Assembly (NCBI GenBank): GCA_963920705.1 | Contig: CAWUCO010000268.1 | Location: 6,014,001-6,078,000, forward strand | Length of the DNA: 64,000 nucleotides | DNA from: Odiellus spinosus | Lineage: Eukaryota > Arthropoda > Arachnida > Opiliones > Phalangiidae | Direction: 5' to 3' | Shown here: piece after piece, positions 37,356 through 50,915 of the stretch | Layout: every line of letters starts with the position of its first letter | How positions within the stretch are numbered: the stretch's first letter is position 1 | Position numbers and translations under genes: made by a program | The notes under the pieces: generated by a model | The model's input: the letters and a program-made list of their open reading frames with translations, nothing else | What the model was told of the DNA's origin: nothing | Databases searched by the model: none

Positions 37356-38912
37356 TGAAAAACAAGAAAAATATGGCCAATTCAAGAAACCATACAATAT
37401 CAAAATAGTCAAATTTCAGATTTTCAAAATTCGCTTTTTGATATTAGATGCTTTTTGAATTGTCCATATTTTCCATGTTTTTCAACGGATTTTCCAAAAC
37501 TCTTGATTTTCAGATAGACCAATATTTGCTCTTTCGAGTGGTCTTAAATTTGTCTAAATCGCTTAAAAAGCAAAAGTTTTGTTTCCATTTTAATCCAATA
37601 ATCTTGGATTTTTAAGTGTATTTGCTTTATTTTAACCAATTTTATATTTGTCACAATTTTGCAATTTAGACAAAACCAAAGTCATTCGAAAGAGCAATTA
37701 ATGGACAGTCTAAATAACAAGAGTTTTCAAAAATCCGTTGAAAAACAAGAAAAATATGGCCAATTCAAGAAATCATACAATATCAAAATAGTCAAATTTC
37801 AGATTTAAAAATTCGCTTTTTGATATTAGATGTTTTTTGAATTGTCCATATTTTCCATGTTTTTCAACGGATTTTCCAAAACTCTTGATTTTCAGATAGA
37901 CCAATATTTGCTCTTTCGAGTGGTCTTAATTTTGTCTAAATCACTTAAAAATCAAAAGTTTTGTGTCCATTTGAATCCTATAATCTTGGATTTTTAAGTG
38001 TTTTTGCTTAATTTTAACCAATTTTATATTTGTCACAATTTTGCAATTTAGACAAAACCAAAGTCATTCGAAAGAGCAATTAATGGACAGTCTAAATAAT
38101 AAGAGTTTTCAAAAATCCGTTGAAAAACAGGAAAAATATGGCCAATTCAAGAAATCATAGAATATCAAAATAGTCAAATTTCAGATTTTCAAAATTCGCT
38201 TTTTGATATTAGATGTTTTTTGAATTGTCCATATTTTCCATGTTTTTCAACGGATTTTCCAAAACTCTTGATTTTCAGATACACCAATATTTGCTCTTTC
38301 GAGTGGTCTTAATTTTGTCTAAATCGCTTAAAAATCAAAAGTTTTGTGTCCATTTGAATCCTATAATCTTGGATTTTTAAGCGTTTTTGCTTCATTTTAA
38401 CCAATTTTATATTTGTCACAATTTTGCAATTTAGATAAAACCAAAGTCATTCGAAAGAGCAATTAATGGACAGTCTAAATAACAAGAGTTTTCAAAAATC
38501 CGTTGAAAAACAAGAAAAATATGGCCAATTCAAGAAATCATACAATATCAAAATAGTCAAATTTCAGATTTTAAAAATTCGCTTTTTGATATTAGATGTT
38601 TTTTGAATTGTCCATATTTTCCATGTTTTTCAACGGATTTTCCAAAACTCTTGTTTTTTAGATAGACCAATATTTGCTCTTTCGAGTGGTCTTAATTTTG
38701 TCTAAATCGCTTAAAAATCAAAAGTTTTGTGTCCATTTGAATCCTATAATCTTGGATTTTTAAGTGTTTTTGCTTAATTTTAACCAATTTTATATTTGTC
38801 ACAATTTTGCAATTTAGACAAAACCAAAGTCATTCGAAAGAGCAATTAATGGACAGTCTAAATAATAAGAGTTTTCAAAAATCCGTTGAAAAACAAGAAA
38901 AATATGGCCATT
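37356..38912 (+). repeat. Block F9, about four forward monomers
   Basis: Starts with TAAATTTGTC and AAAAAGCAAAAG (37545-37575), repeated in F10 at 42521. A monomer near 37803 has lost one T (AGATTTAAAAATTC). Leaves by type 4. Confidence 0.87.
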
Positions 38913-41900
38913 TCAAAAAACATCTAATATCAAAAAGCGAATTTTTAAAATCTGAAATTTGACTATTTTGATATTGTATGGTTTCTTGAATTGGCCATAT
39001 TTTTCTTGTTTTTCAACGGATTTTTGAAAACTCTTGTTATTTAGACTGTCCATTAATTGCTCTTTCGAATGACTTTGGTTTTGTCTAAATTGCAAAATTG
39101 TGACCAATATAAAATTGGTTAAAATTAAGCAAAAACGCTTAAAAATCCAAGATTATTGGATTCAAATGGACACAAAACTTTTGATTTTTAAGCGATTTAG
39201 ACAAAATTAAGACCACTCGAAAGAGCAAATATTGGTCTATCTAAAAAACAAGAGTTTTGGAAAATCCGTTGAAAAACATGGAAAATATGGACAATTCAAA
39301 AAACATCTAATATCAAAAAGCGAATTTTTAAAATCTGAAATTTGACTATTTTGATATTGTATGATTTCTTGAATTGGCCATATTTTTCTTGTTTTTCAAC
39401 GGATTTTTGAAAACTCTTGTTATTTAGACTGTCAATTAATTGCTCTTTCGAATGACTTTGGTTTTGTCTAAATTGCAAAATTGTGACCAATATAAAATTG
39501 GTTAAAATTAAGCAAAAACGCTTAAAAATCCAAGATTATTGGATTCAAATGGACACAAAACTTTTGATTTTTAAGCGATTTAGACAAAATTAAGACCACT
39601 CGAAAGAGCAAATATTGGTCTATCTAAAAAACAAGAGTTTTGGAAAATCCGTTGAAAAACATGGAATATATGGACAATTCAAAAAACATCTAATATCAAA
39701 AAGCGAATTTTTAAAATCTGAAATTTGACTATTTTGATATTGTATGATTTCTTGAATTGGCCATATTTTTCTTGTTTTTCAACGGATTTTTGAAAACTCT
39801 TGTTATTTAGACTGTCCATTAATTGCTCTTTCGAATGACTTTGGTTTTGTCTAAATTGCAAAATTGTGACAAATATAAAATTGGTTAAAATAAAGCAAAA
39901 ACACTTAAAAATCCAAGATTATTGGATTCAAATGGACACAAAACTTTTGATTTTTAAGCGATTTAGACAAAATTAAGACCACTCGAAATAGCAAATATTG
40001 GTCTATCTGAAAATCAAGAGTTTTGAAAAATCCGTTGAAAAACATGGAAAATATGGACAATTCAAAAAACATCTAATATCAAAAAGCGAATTTTTAAAAT
40101 CTGAAATTTGACTATTTTGATATTGTATGATTTCTTGAATTGGCCATATTTTTCTTGTTTTTCAACGGATTTTTGAAAACTCTTGTTATTTAGACTGTCA
40201 ATTAATTGCTCTTTCGAATGACTTTGGTTTTGTCTAAATTGCAAAATTGTGACCAATATAAAATTGGTTAAAATTAAGCAAAAACGCTTAAAAATCCAAG
40301 ATTATTGGATTCAAATAGACACAAAACTTTTGATTTTTAAGCGATTTAGACAAAATTAAGACCACTCGAAAGAGCAAATATTGGTCTATCTGAAAATCAA
40401 GAGTTTTGGAAAATCCGTTGAAAAACATGGAAAATATGGACAATTCAAAAAACATCTAATATCAAAAAGCGAATTTTTAAAATCTGAAATTTGACTATTT
40501 TGATATTGTATGATTTCTTGAATTGGCCATATTTTTCTTGTTTTTCAACGGATTTTTGAAAACTCTTGTTATTTAGACTGTCAATTAATTGCTCTTTCGA
40601 ATGACTTTGGTTTTGTCTAAATTGCAAAATTATGACCAATATAAAATTGGTTAAAATTAAGCAAAAACGCTTAAAAATCCAAGATTATTGGATTCAAATG
40701 GACACAAAACTTTTGATTTTTAAGCGATTTAGACAAAATTAAGACCACTCGAAAGAGCAAATATTGGTCTATCTAAAAAACAAGAGTTTTGGAAAATCCG
40801 TTGAAAAACATGGAAAATATGGACAATTCATAAAACATCTAATATCAAAAAGCGAATTTTTAAAATCTGAAATTTGACTATTTTGATATTGTATGATTTC
40901 TTGAATTGGCCATATTTTTCTTGTTTTTCAACGGATTTTTGAAAACTCTTGTTATTTAGACTGTCCATTAATTGCTCTTTCGAATGACTTTGGTTTTGTC
41001 TAAATTGCAAAATTGTGACAAATATAAAATTGGTTAAAATAAAGCAAAAACACTTAAAAATCCAAGATTATTGGATTCAAATGGACACAAAACTTTTGAT
41101 TTTTAAGCGATTTAGACAAAATTAAGACCACTCGAAAGAGCAAATATTGGTCTATCTGAAAATCAAGAGTTTTGGAAAATCCGTTGAAAAACATGGAAAA
41201 TATGGACAATTCAAAAAACATCTAATATCAAAAAGCGAATTTTTAAAATCTGAAATTTGACTATTTTGATATTGTATGATTTCTTGAATTGGCCATATTT
41301 TTCTTGTTTTTCAACGGATTTTTGAAAACTCTTGTTATTTAGACTGTCCATTAATTGCTCTTTCGAATGACTTTGGTTTTGTCTAAATTGCAAAATTGTG
41401 ACAAATATAAAATTGGTTAAAATAAAGCAAAAACACTTAAAAATCCAAGATTATTGGATTCAAATGGACACAAAACTTTTGATTTTTAAGCGATTTAGAC
41501 AAAATTAAGACCACTCGAAAGAGCAAATATTGGTCTATCTGAAAATCAAGAGTTTTGGAAAATCCGTTGAAAAACATGGAAAATATGGACAATTCAAAAA
41601 ACATCTAATATCAAAAAGCGAATTTTTAAAATCTGAAATTTGACTATTTTGATATTGTATGATTTCTTGAATTGGCCATATTTTTCTTGTTTTTGAACGG
41701 ATTTTTGAAAACTCTTGTTATTTAGACTGTCCATTAATTGCTCTTTCGAATAACTTTGGTTTTGTCTAAATTGCAAAATTGTGACCAATATAAAATTGGT
41801 TAAAATTAAGCAAAAACGCTTAAAAATCCAAGATTATTGGATTCAAATGGACACAAAACTTGATTTTTAAGCGATTTAGACAAAATTAAGACCACTCGAA

Positions 41901-42332
41901 AGAGCAAATATTGGTCTATCTAAAAAACAAGAGTTTTGGAAAATCCGTTGAAAAACATGGAAAATATGGACAATTCAAAAAGCATCTAATATCAAAAAGC
42001 GAATTTTGAAAATCTGAAATTTGACTATTTTGATATTCTATGATTTCTTGAATTGGCCATATTTTTCTTGTTTTTCAACGGATTTTTGAAAACTCTTATT
42101 ATTTAGACTGTCCATTAATTGCTCTTTAGAATGACTTTGGTTTTGTCTAAATTGCAAAATTGTGACAAATATAAAATTGGTTAAAATAAAGCAAAAACAC
42201 TTAAAAATCCAAGATTATTGGATTCAAATGGACACAAAACTTTTGATTTTTAAGCAATTTAGACAAAATTAAGACCACTCGAAAGTTCAAATATTGGTCT
42301 ATCTGAAAATCAAGAGTTTTGGAAAATCCGTT
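38913..42332 (-). repeat. Block R9, about nine very regular reverse monomers
   Basis: Eight corresponding points fall at exactly 383 bp (38913, 39296, 39679, 40062, 40445, 40828, 41211, 41594). The GTCAATTAATTGC variant recurs near 39431, 40197 and 40580. Leaves by type 1 at 42323-42340. Confidence 0.9.
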
Positions 42333-43205
42333 GAAAAACAAGAAAAATATGGCCAATTCAAGAAACCATACAATATCAAAATAGTCAAATTTCAGATTTT
42401 CAAAATTCGCTTTTTGATATTAGATGCTTTTTGAATTGTCCATATTTTCCATGTTTTTCAACGGATTTTCCAAAACTCTTGATTTTCAGATAGACCAATA
42501 TTTGCTCTTTCGAGTGGTCTTAAATTTGTCTAAATCGCTTAAAAAGCAAAAGATTTGTGTCCATTTTAATCCAATAATCTTGGATTTTTAAGCGTTTTTG
42601 CTTTATTTTAACCAATTTTATATTTGTCACAATTTTGCAATTTAGATAAAACCAAAGTCATTCGAAAGAGCAATTAATGGACAGTCTAAATAACAAGAGT
42701 TTTCAAAAATCCGTTGAAAAACAAGAAAAATATGGCCAATTCAAGAAATCATACAATATCAAAATAGTCAAATTTCAGATTTTAAAAATTCGCTTTTTGA
42801 TATTAGATGTTTTTTGAATTGTCCATATTTTCCATGTTTTTTAACGGATTTTCCAAAACTCTTGTTTTTTAGATAGACCAATATTTGCTCTTTCGAGTGG
42901 TCTTAATTTTGTCTAAATCGCTTAAAAATCAAAAGTTTTGTGTCCATTTGAATCCAATAATCTTGGATTTTTAAGTGTTTTTGCTTTATTTTAACCAATT
43001 TTATATTTGTCACAATTTTGCAATTTAGAAAAAACCAAAGTCATTTGAAAGAGCAATTAATGGACAGTCTAAATAACAAGAGTTTTCAAAAATCCGTTGA
43101 AAAACAAGAAAAATATGGCCAATTCAAGAAACCATACAATATCAAAATAGTCAAATTTCAGATTTTAAAAATTCGCTTTTTGATATTAGATGTTTTTTGA
43201 ATTGG
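42333..43205 (+). repeat. Block F10, about 2.3 forward monomers
   Basis: Its entry duplicates the F9 entry (4977 bp away). The last B arm has two private changes, TAGAAAAAACC and CATTTGAAAG near 43027-43048. Leaves by type 3. Confidence 0.86.
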
Positions 43206-44380
43206 CCATATTTTTCTTGTTTTTCAACGGATTTTTGAAAACTCTCATTATTTAGACTGTCCATTAATTGCTCTTTCGAATGACTTTGGTTTTGTCTAAA
43301 TTGCCAAGACGTGACAAATATAAAATTGGTTAAAATAAAGCAAAAACACTTAAAAATCCAAAATTATTGGATTCAAATGGACACAAAACTTTTGATTTTT
43401 AAGCGATTTAGACAAAATTAAGACTACTCGAAAGAGCAAATATTGGTCTATCTAAAAAACAAGAGTTTTGGAAAATCCGTTGAAAAACATGGAAAATATA
43501 GCCAATTCAAGAAACATCTAATATCAAAAAGCGAATTTTTAAAATCTGAAATTTGACTATTTTGATATTCTATGATTTCTTGAATTGGCCATATTTTTCT
43601 TGTTTTTCAACGGATTTTTGAAAACTCTTATTATTTAGACTGTCCATTAATTGCTCTTTCGAATGACTTTGGTTTTGTCTAAATTGCAAAATTGTGACAA
43701 ATATAAAATTGGTTAAAATTAAGCAAAAACGCTTAAAAATCCAAGATTATAGGATTCAAATGGACACAAAACTTTTGATTTTTAAGCGATTTAGACAAAA
43801 TTAAGACCACTCGAAAGAGCAAATATTGGTCTATCTAAAAAACAAGAGTTTTGGAAAATCCGTTGAAAAACATGGAAAATATAGCCAATTCAAGAAACAT
43901 CTAATATCAAAAAGCGAATTTTTAAAATCTGAAATTTGACTATTTTGATATTCTATGATTTCTTGAATTGGCCATATTTTTCTTGTTTTTCAACGGATTT
44001 TTGAAAACTCTTATTATTTAGACTGTCCATTAATTGCTCTTTCGAATGACTTTGGTTTTGTCTAAATTGCAAAATTGTGACAAATATAAAATTGGTTAAA
44101 ATTAAGCAAAAACGCTTAAAAATCCAAGATTATAGGATTCAAATGGACACAAAACTTTTGATTTTTAAGCGATTTAGACAAAATTAAGACCACTCGAAAG
44201 AGCAAATATTGGTCTATCTAAAAAACAAGAGTTTTGGAAAATCCGTTAAAAAACATGGAAAATATAGCCAATTCAAAAAACATCTAATATCAAAAAGCGA
44301 ATTTTTAAAATCTGAAATTTGACTATTTTGATATTGTATGGTTTCTTGAATTGGCCATATTTTTCTTGTTTTTCAACGGA
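43206..44380 (-). repeat. Block R10, three reverse monomers
   Basis: Begins CTCTCATTATTTAGACTGTCC without the 21-bp duplication, so it may represent the form before that duplication arose. Its spacer has CCAAGACGTG near 43305. Leaves by type 2 (CTTGTTTTTCAACGG form). Confidence 0.86.
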
Positions 44381-45498
44381 TTTTCCAAAACTCTTGTTTT
44401 TTAGATAGACCAATATTTGCTCTTTCGAGTGGTCTTAATTTTGTCTAAATCGCTTAAAAATCAAAAGTTTTATGTCCATTTGAATCCAATAATCTTGGAT
44501 TTTTAAGTGTTTTTGCTTTATTTTAACCAATTTTATATTTGTCACAATTTTGCAATTTAGACAAAACCAAAGTCATTCGAAAGAGCAATTAATGGACAGT
44601 CTAAATAATAAGAGTTTTCAAAAATCCGTTGAAAAACAAGAAAAATATGGCCAATTCAAGAAACCATACAATATCAAAATAGTCAAATTTCAGATTTTAA
44701 AAATTCGCTTTTTGATATTAGATTTTTTTGAATTGGCTATATTTTCCATGTTTTTCAACGGATTTTCCAAAACTCTTGTTTTTTAGATAGACCAATATTT
44801 GCTCTTTCGAGTGGTCTTAATTTTGTCTAAATCGCTTAAAAATCAAAAGTTTTGTGTCCATTTGAATCCAATAATCTTGGATTTTTAAGTGTTTTTGCTT
44901 AATTTTAACCAATTTTATAATTGTCACAATTTTGCAATTTAGACAAAATCAAAGTCATTCGAAAGAGCAATTAATGGAGTCTAAATAATAAGAGTTTTCA
45001 AAAATCCGTTGAAAAACAAGAAAAATATGGCCAATTCAAGAAACCATACAATATCAAAATAGTCAAATTTCAGATTTTAAAAATTCGCTTTTTGATATTA
45101 AATGTTTTTTGAATTGGCTATATTTTCCATGTTTTTCAACGGATTTTCCAAAACTCTTGTTTTTTAGATAGACCAATATTTGCTCTTTCGAGTAGTCTTA
45201 ATTTTGTCTAAATCGCTTAAAAATCAAGTTTTGTGTCCATTTGAATCCAATAATCTTGGATTTTTAAGTGTTTTTGCTTTATTTTAACCAATTTTGTATT
45301 TGTCACAATTTTGCAATTTAGACAAAACCAAAGTGATTCGAAAGAGCAATTAATGGACAGTCTAAATAATAAGAGTTTTCAAAAATCCGTTGAAAAACAA
45401 GAAAAATATGGCCAATTCAAGAAACCATACAATATCAAAATAGTCAAATTTCAGATTTTAAAAATTCACTTTTTGATATTAGATGTTTTTTGAATTGG
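44381..45498 (+). repeat. Block F11, three forward monomers
   Basis: The second B arm lacks 2 bp (ATGGAGTCTAAAT near 44975). The same 2-bp loss recurs in F14 (about 50390), F15 (about 52704) and F16 (about 55018), so these three-monomer blocks are copies. An AATCAAGTTTTG contraction is near 45223. Confidence 0.87.
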
Positions 45499-46310
45499 CC
45501 ATATTTTTCTTGTTTTTCAACGGATTTTTGAAAACTCTCATTATTTAGACTAAAACTCTCATTATTTAGACTGTCCATTAATTGCTCTTTCGAATGACTT
45601 TGGTTTTGTCTAAATTGCCAAGACGTGACAAATATAAAATTGGTTAAAATAAAGCAAAAACACTTAAAAATCTAAAATTATTGGATTCAAATGGACACAA
45701 AACTTTTGATTTTTAAGCGATTTAGACAAAATTAAGACCACTCGAAAGAGCAAATATTGGTCTATCTAAAAAACAAGAGTTTTGGAAAATCCGTTGAAAA
45801 ACATGGAAAATATGGACAATTCAAAAAACATCTAATATTAAAAAGCGAATTTTTAAAATCTGAAATTTGACTATTTTGATATTCTATGATTTCTTGAATT
45901 GGCCATATTTTTCTTGTTTTTCAACGGATTTTTGAAAACTCTTATTATTTAGACTGTCCATTAATTGCTCTTTCGAATGACTTTGGTTTTGTCTAAATTG
46001 CAAAATTGTGACAAATATAAAATTGGTTAAAATAAAGCAAAAACACTTAAAAATCCAAGATTATTGGATTCAAATGGACACAAAACTTTTGATTTTTAAG
46101 CGATTTAGACAAAATTAAGACCACTCGAAAGAGCAAATATTGGTCTATCTGAAAATCAAGAGTTTTAGAAAATCCGTTGAAAAACATGGAAAATATGGAC
46201 AATTCAAAAAGCATCTAATATCAAAAAGCGAATTTTTAAAATCTGAAATTTTACTATTTTGATATTGTATGGTTTCTTGAATTGGCCATATTTTTCTTGC
46301 TTTTCAACGG
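45499..46310 (-). repeat. Block R11 with 21-bp duplication
   Basis: 811-bp reverse block. Carries the first copy of the 21-bp tandem duplication (45531-45551 and 45552-45572), CCAAGACGTG, ATCTAAAATTATT and ATATTAAAAAGCG variants, and ends by type 2 with CTTGCTTTTC. Confidence 0.87.
45531..45572 (-). repeat. 21-bp tandem duplication inside arm b (type copy)
   Basis: A 21-bp unit starting AAAACTCTC and ending TTTAGACT is present twice in a row. Other copies in the same orientation start at 46699, 49016, 50947, 53261, 55575, 56742 and 57909. One inverted copy starts at 61588. Spacings are 1168, 2317, 1931, 2314, 2314, 1167 and 1167 bp. The single-copy form is present at about 43240, 59465 and 63700. 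It is a clean marker of one higher-order lineage. Confidence 0.92.
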
Positions 46311-46667
46311 ATTTTCCAAAACTCTTGATTTTCAGATAGACCAATATTTGCTCTTTCGAGTAGTCTTAATTTTGTCTAAATCGCTTAAAAATCAAGTTTT
46401 GTGTCCATTTGAATCCAATAATCTTGGATTTTTAAGTGTTTTTGCTTTATTTTAACCAATTTTATATTTGTCACAATTTTGCAATTTAGACAAAACCAAA
46501 GTCATTCGAAAGAGCAATTAATGGACAGTCTAAATAATAAGAGTTTTCAAAAATCCGTTGAAAAACAAGAAAAATATGGCCAATTCAAGAAACCATACAA
46601 TATCAAAATAGTCAAATTTCAGATTTTAAAAATTCGCTTTTTGATATTAGATGTTTTTTGAATTGGC
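46311..46667 (+). repeat. Block F12, single forward monomer
   Basis: About 357 bp between a type 2 entry and a type 3 exit. It has the AATCAAGTTTTG contraction. With R11 it makes a 1168-bp unit repeated at 55.6-57.9 kb. Confidence 0.86.
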
Positions 46668-48245
46668 CATATTTTTCTTGTTTTTCAACGGATTTTTGAA
46701 AACTCTCATTATTTAGACTAAAACTCTCATTATTTAGACTGTCCATTAATTGCTCTTTCGAATGACTTTGGTTTTGTCTAAATTGCCAAGACGTGACAAA
46801 TATAAAATTGGTTAAAATAAAGCAAAAACACTTAAAAATCTAAAATTATTGGATTCAAATGGACACAAAACTTTTGATTTTTAAGCGATTTAGACAAAAT
46901 TAAGACCACTCGAAAGAGCAAATATTGGTCTATCTAAAAAACAAGAGTTTTGGAAAATCCGTTGAAAAACATGGAAAATATGGACAATTCAAAAAACATC
47001 TAATATTAAAAAGCGAATTTTTAAAATCTGAAATTTGACTATTTTGATATTCTATGATTTCTTGCATTGGCCATATTTTTCTTGTTTTTCAACGGATTTT
47101 TGAAAACTCTTATTATTTAGACTGTCCATTAATTGCTCTTTCGAATGACTTTGGTTTTGTCTAAATTGCAAAATTGTGACAAATATAAAATTGGTTAAAA
47201 TTAAGCAAAAACGCCTAAAAATCCAAGATTATAGGATTCAAATGGACACAAAACTTTTGATTTTTAAGCGATTTAGACAAAATTAAGACCACTCGAAAGA
47301 GCAAATATTGGTCTATCTAAAAAACAAGAGTTTTGGAAAATCCGTTGAAAAACATGGAAAATATGGACAATTCAAAAAACATCTAATATCAAAAAGCGAA
47401 TTTTTAAAATCTGAAATTTGACTATTTTGATATTCTATGATTTCTTGAATTGGCCATATTTTTCTTGTTTTTCAACGGATTTTTGAAAACTCTTGTTATT
47501 TAGACTGTCCATTAATTGCTCTTTCGAATGACTTTGGTTTTGTCTAAATTGCAAAATTGTGACAAATATAAAATTGGTTAAAATAAAGCAAAAACACTTA
47601 AAAATCCAAGATTATTGGATTCAAATGGACACAAAACTTTTGATTTTTAAGCGATTTAGACAAAATTAAGACTACTCGAAAGAGCAAATATTGGTCTATC
47701 TAAAAAACAAGAGTTTTGGAAAATCCGTTGAAAAACATGGAAAATATAGCCAATTCAAGAAACATCTAATATCAAAAAGCGAATTTTTAAAATCTGAAAT
47801 TTGACTATTTTGATATTCTATGATTTCTTGAATTGGCCATATTTTTCTTGTTTTTCAACGGATTTTTGAAAACTCTTATTATTTAGACTGTCCATTAATT
47901 GCTCTTTCGAATGACTTTGGTTTTGTCTAAATTGCAAAATTGTGACAAATATAAAATTGGTTAAAATTAAGCAAAAACGCTTAAAAATCCAAGATTATAG
48001 GATTCAAATGGACACAAAACTTTTGATTTTTAAGCGATTTAGACGAAATTAAGACCACTCGAAAGACCAAATATTGGTCTATCTAAAAAACAAGAGTTTT
48101 GGAAAATCCGTTGAAAAACATGGAAAATATAGCCAATTCAAAAAACATCTAATATCAAAAAGCGAATTTTTAAAATCTGAAATTTGACTATTTTGATATT
48201 GTATGGTTTCTTGAATTGGCCATATTTTTCTTGTTTTTCAACGGA
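46668..48245 (-). repeat. Block R12, about four reverse monomers
   Basis: Second 21-bp duplication at 46699-46740. Private changes include CTTGCATTGG (47061) and GACGAAATTAAG with GAAAGACCAAATA near 48042-48070. Leaves by type 2 (CTTGTTTTTC form). Confidence 0.86.
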
Positions 48246-48984
48246 TTTTCCAAAACTCTTGTTTTTTAGATAGACCAATATTTGCTCTTTCGAGTGGTCT
48301 TAATTTTGTCTAAATCGCTTAAAAATCAAAAGTTTTATGTCCATTTGAATCCAATAATCTTGGATTTTTAAGTGTTTTTGCTTTATTTTAACCAATTTTA
48401 TATTTGTCACAATTTTGCAATTTAGACAAAACCAAAGTCATTCGAAAGAGCAATTAATGGACAGTCTAAATAATTAGAGTTTTCAAAAATCCGTTGAAAA
48501 ACAAGAAAAATATGGCCAATTCAAGAAACCATACAATATCAAAATAGTCAAATTTCAGATTTTAAAAATTCGCTTTTTGATATTAAATGTTTTTTGAATT
48601 GGCTATATTTTCCATGTTTTTCAACGGATTTTCCAAAACTCTTGTTTTTTAGATAGACCAATATTTGCTCTTTCGAGTAGTCTTAATTTTGTCTAAATCG
48701 CTTAAAAATCAAGTTTTGTGTCCATTTGAATCCAATAATCTTGGATTTTTAAGTGTTTTTGCTTTATTTTAACCAATTTTATATTTGTCACAATTTTGCA
48801 ATTTAGACAAAACCAAAGTCATTCGAAAGAGCAATTAATGGACAGTCTAAATAATAAGAGTTTTCAAAAATCCGTTGAAAAACAAGAAAAATATGGCCAA
48901 TTCAAGAAACCATACAATATCAAAATAGTCAAATTTCAGATTTTAAAAATTCGCTTTTTGATATTAGATGTTTTTTGAATTGGC
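48246..48984 (+). repeat. Block F13, two forward monomers
   Basis: The first B arm reads AATAATTAGAG (about 48470), a variant also in F14 (about 50020). Leaves by type 3. Confidence 0.85.
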
Positions 48985-49797
48985 CATATTTTTCTTGTTT
49001 TTCAACGGATTTTTGAAAACTCTCATTATTTAGACTAAAACTCTCATTATTTAGACTGTCCATTAATTGCTCTTTCGAATGACTTTGGTTTTGTCTAAAT
49101 TGCCAAGACGTGACAAATATAAAATTGGTTAAAATAAAGCAAAAACACTTAAAAATCTAAAATTATTGGATTCAAATGGACACAAAACTTTTGATTTTTA
49201 AGCGATTTAGACAAAATTAAGACCACTCGAAAGAGCAAATATTGGTCTATCTAAAAAACAAGAGTTTTGGAAAATCCGTTGAAAAACATGGAAAATATGG
49301 ACAATTCAAAAAACATCTAATATTAAAAAGCGAATTTTTAAAATCTGAAATTTGACTATTTTGATATTCTATGATTTCTTGAATTGGCCATATTTTTCTT
49401 GTTTTTCAACGGATTTTTGAAAACTCTTATTATTTAGACTGTCCATTAATTGCTCTTTCGAATGACTTTGGTTTTGTCTAAATTGCAAAATTGTGACAAA
49501 TATAAAATTGGTTAAAATAAAGCAAAAACACTTAAAAATCCAAGATTATTGGATTCAAATGGACACAAAACTTTTGATTTTTAAGCGATTTAGACAAAAT
49601 TAAGACCACTCGAAAGAGCAAATATTGGTCTATCTGAAAATCAAGAGTTTTAGAAAATCCGTTGAAAAACATGGAAAATATGGACAATTCAAAAAGCATC
49701 TAATATCAAAAAGCGAATTTTTAAAATCTGAAATTTTACTATTTTGATATTGTATGGTTTCTTGAATTGGCCATATTTTTCTTGCTTTTCAACGGAT
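48985..49797 (-). repeat. Block R13, two reverse monomers
   Basis: Third 21-bp duplication at 49016-49057. Otherwise a close copy of R11 in length and variants, including the CTTGCTTTTC type 2 exit. Confidence 0.86.
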
Positions 49798-50915
49798 TTT
49801 CCAAAACTCTTGATTTTCAGATAGACCAATATTTGCTCTTTCGAGTGGTCTTAATTTTGTCTAAATCGCTTAAAAATCAAAAGTTTTATGTCCATTTGAA
49901 TCCAATAATCTTGGATTTTTAAGTGTTTTTGCTTTATTTTAACCAATTTTATATTTGTCACAATTTTGCAATTTAGACAAAACCAAAGTCATTCGAAAGA
50001 GCAATTAATGGACAGTCTAAATAATTAGAGTTTTCAAAAATCCATTGAAAAACAAGAAAAATATGGCCAATTCAAGAAACCATACAATATCAAAATAGTC
50101 AAATTTCAGATTTTAAAAATTCGCTTTTTGATATTAGATTTTTTTGAATTGGCTATATTTTCCATGCTTTTCAACGGATTTTCCAAAAGTCTTGTTTTTT
50201 AGATAGACCAATATTTGCTCTTTCGAGTGGTCTTAATTTTGTCTAAATCGCTTAAAAATCAAAAGTTTTGTGTCCATTTGAATCCAATAATCTTGGATTT
50301 TTAAGTGTTTTTGCTTAATTTTAACCAATTTTATAATTGTCACAATTTTGCAATTTAGACAAAATCAAAGTCATTCGAAAGAGCAATTAATGGAGTCTAA
50401 ATAATAAGAGTTTTCAAAAATCCGTTGAAAAACAAGAAAAATATGGCCAATTCAAGAAACCATACAATATCAAAATAGTCAAATTTCAGATTTTAAAAAT
50501 TCGCTTTTTGATATTAAATGTTTTTTTAATTGGCTATATTTTCCATGTTTTTCAACGGATTTTCCAAAACTCTTGTTTTTTAGATAGACCAATATTTGCT
50601 CTTTCGAGTAGTCTTAATTTTGTCTAAATCGCTTAAAAATCAAGTTTTGTGTCCATTTGAATCCAATAATCTTGGATTTTTAAGTGTTTTTGCTTTATTT
50701 TAACCAATTTTATATTTGTCACAATTTTGCAATTTAGACAAAACCAAAGTCATTCGAAAGAGCAATTAATGGACAGTCTAAATAATAAGAGTTTTCAAAA
50801 ATCCGTTGAAAAACAAGAAAAATATGGCCAATTCAAGAAACCATACAATATCAAAATAGTCAAATTTCAGATTTTAAAAATTCGCTTTTTGATATTAGAT
50901 GTTTTTTGAATTGGC
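49798..50915 (+). repeat. Block F14, three forward monomers
   Basis: Copy of the F11-type block with the 2-bp loss (ATGGAGTCT near 50390). Private changes: TCCATGCTTTTC (50161) and TTTTTTTAATTGG (50521). Confidence 0.86.
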
